Positions 7,068 to 12,938 of a stretch of DNA of 12,938 bases are shown piece by piece. Under the pieces are notes generated by a model, which made no database searches, was not told where the DNA came from, and worked only from the letters and a program-made list of their open reading frames with translations. The first letter of the stretch is position 1. Each line of letters begins with the position of its first letter. Position numbers and translations under genes: made by a program. The stretch is from DATAEK01 sp036258055 (GTDB lineage Bacteria; Acidobacteriota; Vicinamibacteria; Vicinamibacterales; 2-12-FULL-66-21), in assembly GCA_036258055.1 (NCBI GenBank), contig DATAEK010000034.1, forward strand, positions 1-12,938. The letters are read 5' to 3'.

Positions 7068-8606
7068 TCACAGCGTCTTCAGGAATGCGATGAGCGCTCG
7101 TTTGTCCTCCGCCGAAAGACGCAGCCCGAACTCGTGACCCGGTACCGCCCGTCTCTCGACGCCATATCCTTTGAAACCGGTCGGCACGTAGTCGTCGCGC
7201 AATCTGGCCGCGTCGAACCAGTCTTCGAGTGTCGCGCACGAGCCGTCATGCGGAAACATGTTTCGGTACCAGAGTCCTTTGAGCGACGGCACCTTGTAAT
7301 ACCCCGTGCCACGCCGAGTCCGCAGCGCCAAGGTCGAGTCCGTCCCCACCGAGATCCGCAAAATGTCGTAGATGTTCAGGTGCTCCGGCGGGATCTGGAA
7401 GCCTTCAGCCGGTGTGAGCTTGTTGTTGGTGTAGAGCGGCGGCGTGTGACACATGGCGCAGCCTTCTCGCTCGAAGATCTTCTGTCCTCGCTCGGCCAGC
7501 GCATCAAACGCATTCGGGTTCAGTGGCGGCTTGAGCGAATAGACGTAGAGGGTCAGCGCATACAGCTGCTCGTCGCTGTAACGCATGCGAGTTCCGGGGG
7601 CTGGCAGTTGTGTGAATCGTGGAACATCAGCCGGTACGAATCCCGCATAACTGGCCAGCAGGTCTGCGCCCTGGTTCATGGCGCTGTATCGCATGAAGTC
7701 GGCGATGTCGCGATGGCGCTCGAGGCCGGTGTGATCGAGATAGCGCCGGTCTTTGACGCCAATCAGGTCGGGCACTTGCATCGGCAGGAACGAATTGGTG
7801 CCTTGGCGAAGGCTCGTGCCGGGCGGAACGGCATCGAGGACATCGGCAATCTCCGCAACCGACATGGTGGCGATGCGAGCCTCGGGATCCGGCCGCAGCC
7901 ACGGCGCGCCATGAATCGACTTCAGTAGTCCACGGAGTTGCGTCAGGTATTGAGCCCCGTCGTGCGACGCTGCGGCACCTGCCCGCATACCGAACGCGGC
8001 TTCACGCTGAATGGGCTGGTTGCTTTGGGCGCCCTTGAGGATGCTTCCGTCGGGCATCACCCGAGTGTGGCAACTCGCGCAGCCCAGAACGCCGAGTTCT
8101 ACGACTCCCTTGGTTTTGACCACATACTGGAGAGTCGGCAGGACGCCGTCCTTCGACACACGCGCGCCAGTCTTCTGGTACCAAATCGGATTCCTCACAT
8201 CTTCGATACGGAAGAATCGATTCCGCCCAGGCGACGCATCGAACACGATTTCGCCGGCGCGGATCCAATCGGCCTCGGTTCGAAGAGGCGGCGCGTGCCC
8301 GTGGTCATCCCAGAGGACGACGGGATCCTGCTGCTTCAGCCACTCGAGGTAACCCGCCGGCTCGTGACCGGGAGCGTACACGGGATAGCCCTTGTAAATC
8401 GGCCGGACCGGGATTTGGTAGTAGTAGTCAGCTGTCACCTGCTTGGGCGACGCCGCAGCGTCCGCCAGCGGAATCTGTATGCGGCCGATTTCTGCATCGT
8501 CCCAGGTCCTCGGAACCGCGGAGAGGCTCTCCCGTTGCTGCGCGACCGTGCTGAGCCCGAGCGCAGCGAGCAACGTCGCCAGCACGACGAATCCCTGAAG
8601 CCTCAT
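7068..8606 (-). CDS. Secreted di-heme cytochrome c, cytochrome c peroxidase-like
   Basis: I choose the ATG whose first base is 8606: the Shine-Dalgarno GGGAGGT (8613-8619) sits at the right distance, whereas the in-frame GTG at 8612 directly abuts it. The product is 512 residues. It begins with a signal peptide (hydrophobic core VVLATLLAALGLSTVA, then QQ). CASCH at 176-180 and CAMCH at 383-387 are the two heme-attachment motifs. After the second heme come RTRRGTGYYKVPSLKGLWYR and DGSCATLEDWFD, then a closing DKRALIAFLKTL helix, a pattern of large di-heme peroxidase-like proteins. It shares overall plan but little obvious sequence with the other cytochrome in the window, so they are unlikely to be recent duplicates. 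The reaction and partner are unknown. It is divergent from the ECF sigma/kinase unit, and a 24-bp inverted repeat lies just upstream of its ribosome site. Confidence 0.88.
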   Translation of the reverse strand: MRLQGFVVLATLLAALGLSTVAQQRESLSAVPRTWDDAEIGRIQIPLADAAASPKQVTADYYYQIPVRPIYKGYPVYAPGHEPAGYLEWLKQQDPVVLWDDHGHAPPLRTEADWIRAGEIVFDASPGRNRFFRIEDVRNPIWYQKTGARVSKDGVLPTLQYVVKTKGVVELGVLGCASCHTRVMPDGSILKGAQSNQPIQREAAFGMRAGAAASHDGAQYLTQLRGLLKSIHGAPWLRPDPEARIATMSVAEIADVLDAVPPGTSLRQGTNSFLPMQVPDLIGVKDRRYLDHTGLERHRDIADFMRYSAMNQGADLLASYAGFVPADVPRFTQLPAPGTRMRYSDEQLYALTLYVYSLKPPLNPNAFDALAERGQKIFEREGCAMCHTPPLYTNNKLTPAEGFQIPPEHLNIYDILRISVGTDSTLALRTRRGTGYYKVPSLKGLWYRNMFPHDGSCATLEDWFDAARLRDDYVPTGFKGYGVERRAVPGHEFGLRLSAEDKRALIAFLKTL

Positions 8607-8612
8607 CCTCAC

Positions 8613-8619
8613 ACCTCCC
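8613..8619 (-). promoter_or_regulatory. Ribosome binding site deciding the cytochrome start
   Basis: On the minus strand GGGAGGT precedes GTGAGG and then the ATG at 8606. The GGAGG core is 7 nt from that ATG, the normal distance, but only one base from the alternative GTG at 8612. This supports the ATG. Confidence 0.75.
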
Positions 8620-8621
8620 TC

Positions 8622-8645
8622 GTCGCTTCCATCTTCTGAAGCGAC
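8622..8645. promoter_or_regulatory. Perfect 8-bp inverted repeat (operator or leader hairpin)
   Basis: GTCGCTTC (8622-8629) and GAAGCGAC (8638-8645) are perfect inverted arms around an 8-nt spacer. The element lies in the 113-bp region between two divergent genes, with its edge 2 nt upstream of the cytochrome GGGAGGT site. It could be a dimer operator that controls the cytochrome and perhaps the sigma gene, or an 8-bp stem with an 8-nt loop in the cytochrome leader RNA. There is no T-run, so it is not a standard terminator. The dyad is seen directly; its role is inference. Confidence 0.55.
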
Positions 8646-8685
8646 ATTTCCAGGTCCAAGACACCACAGGCGTCAAAATGATTTC

Positions 8686-8694
8686 TGTTATCCT
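8686..8694 (+). promoter_or_regulatory. Candidate extended -10 promoter of the ECF sigma/kinase unit
   Basis: TGTTATCCT fits TGnTAnnnT, with hexamer TATCCT at 8689-8694. Transcription would begin near 8701, about 19 nt before the ATG at 8720 and downstream of the earlier in-frame ATG at 8678. The -35 region is poor. It supports the shorter sigma protein. Confidence 0.4.
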
Positions 8695-8719
8695 TGCCAA
8701 TCAATTGAGGCAGGACGAC

Positions 8720-9319
8720 ATGCAGGCCCATGCAGGCGATATCACGCGGCTGCTGGCGGGCTGGCGTGAGGGCGACCGTTCAGCGCTCGACCGTCTGTTG
8801 CCGCTTATCCGCGCGGAGCTGGATCGCCTGGCCCGGCGTCACCTCGGCCGGGAGCGACCCCACTACCAGATGCAGCCTTCCTCTCTGGTGCAGGAAGCGT
8901 TTCTCCGGCTTCTGCCCGGCGCCGACGTCGCGTGGCAAGACCGGGCTCATTTCTTCGCCGTTGCCTCACAAGTGATGCGACACGTGCTGGTCGACCATGC
9001 GCGCGAGCGATTGCGCCAGAAACGGGGCGGCGGCGCGGTTCACGTTCCCATCGATGCCGCCGTGGTGTTGTCGTCGCAGCAAGTCGAGCACATCGTGGCG
9101 GTAGACCTGGCGTTGCAGCGGCTGGCGGACATCGACGCGCGCAAGAGCCGAGTCTTCGAGATGCGCTTCTTTGGCGGCTTGACGGTGAAGGAAGCCGCCG
9201 AGGCCCTGGGGGTGGCGCCGAACACGGTGATCCGGGATTGGAACTTCGCGCGCGCGTGGCTTCGCCGCGAGCTGGGCGGCGGCAAGAGAGCCGACAGTGG
9301 ACCGCCTGCACCACATTGA
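8720..9319 (+). CDS. ECF-type RNA polymerase sigma factor (Sigma70_ECF, TIGR02999-like)
   Basis: I take ATG 8720, which follows GAGGCAGGA (8707-8715); the in-frame ATG at 8678 lacks a ribosome site and lies upstream of the likely transcription start. The product is 199 residues. Region 2 contains MQPSSLVQEAFLRLL and FFAVASQVMRHVLVDHARERLRQKRGGG, both strongly typical of the PF07638 ECF family abundant in Acidobacteriota and Planctomycetota. Region 4 contains RVFEMRFFGGLTVKEAAEALGVAPNTVIRDW, the helix-turn-helix that contacts the -35. It has no anti-sigma gene beside it. Instead its last 23 bases overlap the start of a Ser/Thr kinase gene, a conserved pairing in these phyla. Control of the sigma factor by the kinase, for example by phosphorylation, is plausible but not shown by the sequence. 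Confidence 0.93.
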   Translation: MQAHAGDITRLLAGWREGDRSALDRLLPLIRAELDRLARRHLGRERPHYQMQPSSLVQEAFLRLLPGADVAWQDRAHFFAVASQVMRHVLVDHARERLRQKRGGGAVHVPIDAAVVLSSQQVEHIVAVDLALQRLADIDARKSRVFEMRFFGGLTVKEAAEALGVAPNTVIRDWNFARAWLRRELGGGKRADSGPPAPH

Positions 9320-12215
9320 AGAAATCTTCCAGGGGGCGCTGCAGCGCGAACCTGCGCAGCGCGACGCCTTCGTGCGCGAAGCCTGCCAGGGCGATGCCGA
9401 GTTGCACGACGAGGTCTGGTCTCTGCTGGCGAATCACGACGAAGCCGGCGACGGCGAGCCATGGGTCGCCGCTGCGGCGGCGCGACTGATGGCCGGGCAG
9501 CGCTCGCTCGAGCCAGGGACCTCCTTCGGTCCCTATCGAATCGAAAGCTTCCTCGCCGCCGGCGGCATGGGAGAGGTGTATCGCGCACGCGATACGCGCC
9601 TGGATCGGGTTGTCGCGATCAAAGTCCTTCCCGCCGAGCTCGCCTCCGATCCGCAGTTTCGCGAGCGCTTCGACCGTGAAGCGCGCGTCATCTCGCAGCT
9701 CGATCATCCGCACATCTGCACGCTGTATGACGTCGGCGAGCAGAGCGGCGTGTCGTTTCTGGTCATGCAGTACCTGGAAGGCGAGACCCTCGAACAGCGA
9801 CTGAAGAAGGGCGCAGTGCCGCTCGAGCACGCACTTCACTATGCGATGCAGATGGCGGATGCGCTTGCCAAAGCGCATCGCGCGGGAATCGTCCACCGAG
9901 ACCTCAAACCCGGCAACATCATGCTGACGAAGACCGGAGCGACGCTCCTCGACTTCGGGTTGGCAAAAGCGACCGGTCCTGTGAGTGCCGCAGGTGTGTC
10001 GATGCTGCCGACGACATCACCGGGCTTGACGGCACAGGGCACGATCCTCGGCACATTCCAGTACATGACGCCGGAGCAGTTGGAAGGCCACGAAGCGGAT
10101 GCGCGGACGGACATCTTTGCGTTCGGCGCGGTTGTGTACGAGATGTTGACCGGGAAGAAGGCCTTCGCGGCCAACACTCAGGCAAGCCTGATCGCCGCGA
10201 TTCTCAAAGACGATCCACCGTTTCCGTCCGCGGTTCAGCCGCTGGCGTCGCCGCTTGTCGATCACATCGTTCGTCGGTGTCTGGCGAAGGATCCAGACGA
10301 ACGGTGGCAAGCCGCGAGTGACGTGATGCGCGAGCTGAAGTGGATCGCGGACGCGGCCCCAAGTCTCGCCAGCGATGAGGCATCGGCCGGGACCTCGGTC
10401 CGCTGGTGGCGGATGTTCAGCCTCGGGCTCATCGTGCTCGTCGCGGCGGTCACAGTGCCTGCGCTGATCGCGCGATTCTCGCGCTCGGCGCCGGCTGCGT
10501 ACGACCCGTTGACGTTCGCGATCGCTCCTCCAGAGGGCGCGACATTTGTCACGCCGGGCGGACCGGTGGGCCAGCCATGGCTCGCGCTGTCGCCGGACGG
10601 TCGGGTCCTGGCGTTCGTCGCCGTGTCGGCTGACGGCCGGCAACAGCTCTGGACGCGGCCGCTCGCGACGACGAGCGCGCATCCGCTGCCAGGGACCGAC
10701 GGCGCGAAGGCGCCATTCTGGTCTCCGGACAGTCGGTCGCTCGCCTTCTTCGCCCGCGGGAAACTGAAGGTGGTTGATACGGCCGGCGGCACGCCGCAGA
10801 TCGTCACCGATGCGCCAGGGTTTTTCGGCAGCGGCAGCTGGAACCGCGAAAACACGATCGTCTTTGCGTCCTCGCCGCGCAATGAGGGCTTGCGGAGCGT
10901 GCAGGTCGGCGCTGCGCAGGCCAGCCAAACCGTCACGCGCATTGATCCAGGGAGGGGACAGCGAGGGCACTTCTCGCCGCAGTTTCTGCCAGACGGCCGC
11001 CACTTTCTCTTCGGCGTGGGAGGCACGGTCGGCGGTGGCGAGGCGGAAACCTGGGTCGGCTCACTCGACGGCGGAGAACCACACTTGCTCGTGCGCGCTG
11101 AATCCGCGGCGCTCTACGCGGACCCCGGGTATCTCCTGTTCAAACGCGGTCCGCTCGTCGCGCAGCGGATTGAACAGCGCGACGTGCGGCTGGTCGGCGA
11201 TCCCGTTCCGGTCAGCGCAACTGAAGTGGGATCCAGCTCCGTGGTTCCCTATCTGGCATTGTCCGCCTCGACGAGCGGGACATTGGCGTACGGAGCGACA
11301 CGAGCCGAAGACACGCGCCTGATCTGGCAGGACCGCTCTGGCCGGGTGCTTGGCACAGTCGACGTAACCGGCGCATCCGCGCCATCACTCTCTCGGGATG
11401 GATCGATGCTGGCGGTGTCGAGGACTCTTCCGCAAACCGGCACGGACCTTTGGCTCTACGACGTCAAGCGCGGCACGCCGATGCGACTCACGTTCGACTC
11501 AGCGAGTTCGCGGTCCGGGGTCTGGTCTCCCGATGGCAAAGACGTGGTCTTTGCAGCCACCCGGAACGGTACCCTGGGGCAGCTGTACCGGAAGCCGACC
11601 ACCGGATCGGGCTCCGACGAACTGCTCGCGAAGATTGACGGCTCCATCCCGACCGACTGGTCAGCCGATGGTCGCTTCATCCTGTTCCACACCAACAACA
11701 ACCGCGATCAGGGGATCATCGATCAACGGAACGGGTACGATCTGTGGGTCCTCTCCCTGGCGGACGGGCAAGCGAAACCCTTGGTGCGGACACCGTTTCA
11801 CGAGATACAGGGCGCGCTCTCGCCCGACGGCCGCTGGCTCGCCTACGCGTCCGACGAATCCGGAGCCTTTGAAGTGTACGTGCAGGCGTTTGCTCAGAGT
11901 CAGGGCAAACGGCTCGTGTCGAAGGGCGGGGGCGCCGAACCGCGCTGGCGCGCGGACGGTCGCGAGCTGTTTTACGTGTCGGCGGATCGACGCCTGGTGG
12001 CCGTGCCGACGACGATCGGTCCGGCGTTCGAGGCGGGCACGCCGGCCACGCTCTTCGAGATGAACGTTCGCGACCTCAGCTTCCTGTCGGGCAGACGCTA
12101 CGATGTGACGCCCGACGGGCAACGGTTTGTGGTGCAGGAGTTGACGGGGCGCGGCAGTCCGTCCGCGCTGACTGTCGTCGTGAACTGGTCGGCTCTCTTG
12201 CCCAAAGAACGCTAA
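9297..12215 (+). CDS. Transmembrane Ser/Thr protein kinase with TolB/PD40-like propeller domain
   Basis: The product is 972 residues, starting at a GTG inside the end of the sigma gene. Residues 1 to about 60 form a helical lead typical of sigma-linked kinases (IEEIFQGALQREPAQRDAF). The kinase domain spans about 78-350: glycine loop AAGGMGEVYRARD, catalytic Lys109 in VAIKVL, HRDLKPGN with Asp202, and DFG at 219-221. The APE motif reads TPE at 258-260. All catalytic residues are present, so it should be active. A single membrane segment follows at about 372-392 (MFSLGLIVLVAAVTVPALIA). The C-terminal part, about 400-970, carries repeated SPDGR-type blades (first near 432, last near 940), a TolB/PD40 beta-propeller predicted to lie outside the cytoplasm as a sensor or binding domain. 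The ligand is unknown. The 23-nt overlap implies coupled expression with the sigma factor. Confidence 0.95.
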   Translation: MDRLHHIEEIFQGALQREPAQRDAFVREACQGDAELHDEVWSLLANHDEAGDGEPWVAAAAARLMAGQRSLEPGTSFGPYRIESFLAAGGMGEVYRARDTRLDRVVAIKVLPAELASDPQFRERFDREARVISQLDHPHICTLYDVGEQSGVSFLVMQYLEGETLEQRLKKGAVPLEHALHYAMQMADALAKAHRAGIVHRDLKPGNIMLTKTGATLLDFGLAKATGPVSAAGVSMLPTTSPGLTAQGTILGTFQYMTPEQLEGHEADARTDIFAFGAVVYEMLTGKKAFAANTQASLIAAILKDDPPFPSAVQPLASPLVDHIVRRCLAKDPDERWQAASDVMRELKWIADAAPSLASDEASAGTSVRWWRMFSLGLIVLVAAVTVPALIARFSRSAPAAYDPLTFAIAPPEGATFVTPGGPVGQPWLALSPDGRVLAFVAVSADGRQQLWTRPLATTSAHPLPGTDGAKAPFWSPDSRSLAFFARGKLKVVDTAGGTPQIVTDAPGFFGSGSWNRENTIVFASSPRNEGLRSVQVGAAQASQTVTRIDPGRGQRGHFSPQFLPDGRHFLFGVGGTVGGGEAETWVGSLDGGEPHLLVRAESAALYADPGYLLFKRGPLVAQRIEQRDVRLVGDPVPVSATEVGSSSVVPYLALSASTSGTLAYGATRAEDTRLIWQDRSGRVLGTVDVTGASAPSLSRDGSMLAVSRTLPQTGTDLWLYDVKRGTPMRLTFDSASSRSGVWSPDGKDVVFAATRNGTLGQLYRKPTTGSGSDELLAKIDGSIPTDWSADGRFILFHTNNNRDQGIIDQRNGYDLWVLSLADGQAKPLVRTPFHEIQGALSPDGRWLAYASDESGAFEVYVQAFAQSQGKRLVSKGGGAEPRWRADGRELFYVSADRRLVAVPTTIGPAFEAGTPATLFEMNVRDLSFLSGRRYDVTPDGQRFVVQELTGRGSPSALTVVVNWSALLPKER

Positions 12216-12217
12216 CC

Positions 12218-12372
12218 TTAGTCCGCCTGTGCGTTGCCTTTCGCCTCACGCGCCAGCCGCTTCAGCTTCTGCTCGCCACGGGCGTAGCTGAAGATCACGT
12301 CGTGCCCGGCGCGCGCGAAGAGAGTCCCGAGCTTGCCGCCCATCAACCCCCGACCCCAGAATCCCGATTCAT
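12218..12372 (-). pseudogene. Remnant of an NADP/F420-dependent reductase-like gene (N-terminal piece)
   Basis: Read on the minus strand, GLMGGKLGTLFARAGHDVIF, SYARGEQKLKRLAREAKGNAQAD and then a stop closely resemble the Rossmann start of NAD(P)-binding proteins annotated as NADPH-dependent F420 reductase-like. Only about 45 residues remain; the family is normally about 200, so most of it is lost. The start region is also broken. An ATG at 12372 followed by TCGGGATTCTGGGGTCGGGG would encode the expected IGILGSG, but in a different frame: the join needs about two bases missing after the ATG and one extra G in the G-run at 12347-12351. The remnant ends 2 bp from the kinase stop, suggesting a deletion or rearrangement point. 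The family call comes from memory of similar proteins. A short expressed peptide is unlikely. Confidence 0.7.
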
Positions 12373-12473
12373 ATACGTCGTTATCACTCCGGCGCCACGT
12401 CGTTCGGGCACTCACCACATTCAGTGTCGACTTTGGTCTGGAAACAGTTCTTCGTGATTCCTGTGGGCCGCGT

Positions 12474-12488
12474 CGCTGATCATCAGCG
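12474..12488. repeat. 15-nt perfect palindrome across the aldo/keto reductase stop
   Basis: CGCTGAT and ATCAGCG flank a single central C, and the stop codon of the minus-strand reductase (12483-12485) lies inside. As RNA it could fold only as a 5-bp stem with a 5-nt loop and has no T-run, so it is a weak terminator candidate. It may be chance. Confidence 0.3.
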
Positions 12489-12938
12489 CCCGACCAGCTT
12501 CTGCAGGTGTTCAGGGTAGCGCGCGCCGTGGACCTGGATCTGTGACGCTGCGCGATCGATCTCTCGCAGGTCATCGCCGCCCAGCTGAATCGCGGCCGCG
12601 CCGAGGTTCTCCTCGAGTCGATGGCGCTTCGTCGTCCCCGGAATCGGCACGATCCAGGGCTTCTGCGCCAGCAGCCACGCGAGCGCGATCTGCGCCGGTG
12701 TTGCCTTCTTCCGCTCCGCGAACGTCGTCAGCCAGTCGACAAACGCCAGATTCGCCTGGCGATTCTCGGGCGTGAAGCGCGGGACAACGTTGCGGAAGTC
12801 CGTACTGTCGAAGGTGGTCTTGTCGTCGATCGTCCCGGTCAGGAACCCTTTGCCGAGCGGGCTGAAGGGGACGAAGCCGATGCCCAATTCCTTGAGCGTC
12901 GGCAGTACCTCCCGTTCGGGTTCCCGCCACCACAGCGA
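12483..12938 (-). CDS. Aldo/keto reductase, C-terminal half (runs off the window)
   Basis: The open frame reaches the window edge: before the internal Met at 12887 it reads SLWWREPEREVLPTLKELG, a standard lead-in to the GIGFVPFSPLGKGFLTG block of aldo/keto reductases. The start therefore lies outside the window. About 151 residues are present of a family usually near 330. Visible features are the SPLGKGFLTG strand and loop, the ATPAQIALAWLLAQ helix and IPGTTKRHRLEENLGA, the loop that grips the NADPH phosphate. The catalytic Asp-Tyr-Lys-His residues are in the missing part. The protein would be a cytoplasmic NADPH-dependent carbonyl reductase; substrate unknown. It reads toward the reductase remnant 111 bp downstream, and the two could once have formed one redox cluster. 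Confidence 0.92.
   Translation of the reverse strand, partial: SLWWREPEREVLPTLKELGIGFVPFSPLGKGFLTGTIDDKTTFDSTDFRNVVPRFTPENRQANLAFVDWLTTFAERKKATPAQIALAWLLAQKPWIVPIPGTTKRHRLEENLGAAAIQLGGDDLREIDRAASQIQVHGARYPEHLQKLVGR

Noticed and set aside
8678..8719. Longer N-terminus for the ECF sigma factor from ATG 8678
   Set aside because: No ribosome site, overlaps the likely promoter, and the added 14 residues do not match the family start; ATG 8720 has a good site.

Overview
The window comes from a high-GC bacterium. It most resembles an Acidobacteriota genome of the Vicinamibacteria type. Three gene types common in that phylum point this way: an ADOP/MacB-like permease; a Sigma70_ECF (TIGR02999-type) sigma factor overlapping a Ser/Thr kinase with a TolB/PD40-like C-terminus; and an ankyrin protein with the N-terminal PSLEHLRKEAK module. 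The assignment rests on recognised protein families, not on a search. No rRNA, tRNA, CRISPR array or insertion sequence was seen.

Layout: (1) 1-587, the 3' end of an ABC permease (+). (2) 866-2224, a secreted di-heme c-type cytochrome (+) behind a strong Shine-Dalgarno (SD) site. (3) 2411-4171, an ankyrin-repeat protein (+). (4) 4219-7064, a MOSC protein, an FAD-dependent phytoene-desaturase-like oxidoreductase and an ECF41-type sigma factor with a fused SnoaL-like C-terminus (all +). The last two overlap by GTGA. (5) 7068-8606, a second di-heme cytochrome (-), convergent with the sigma gene with 3 bp between stops. (6) 8720-12215, an ECF sigma and a transmembrane Ser/Thr kinase with a beta-propeller-like sensor (+), overlapping by 23 nt. 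They are divergent from the cytochrome across a 113-bp region that holds a perfect 24-bp inverted repeat. (7) 12218-12372, the remnant of an NADP/F420-dependent reductase-like gene (-). (8) 12483-12938, the C-terminal half of an aldo/keto reductase (-), running off the window.

The two most coherent systems are both regulatory. The FAD oxidoreductase and ECF41-like sigma factor look like a self-contained autoregulated unit: an ECF-like promoter candidate (TGTAACC-N16-CGTG) sits directly before the oxidoreductase start. The ECF sigma and kinase pair looks like a membrane signalling unit in which an extracytoplasmic propeller could control the kinase and, by inference, the sigma factor. The cytochromes add periplasmic electron-transfer or peroxidase-like capacity. 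I see no clear new defence or mobile system. The points most worth a second look are the ECF41 module with its diverged regulatory motifs, the 24-bp inverted repeat and the gene remnant abutting the kinase.
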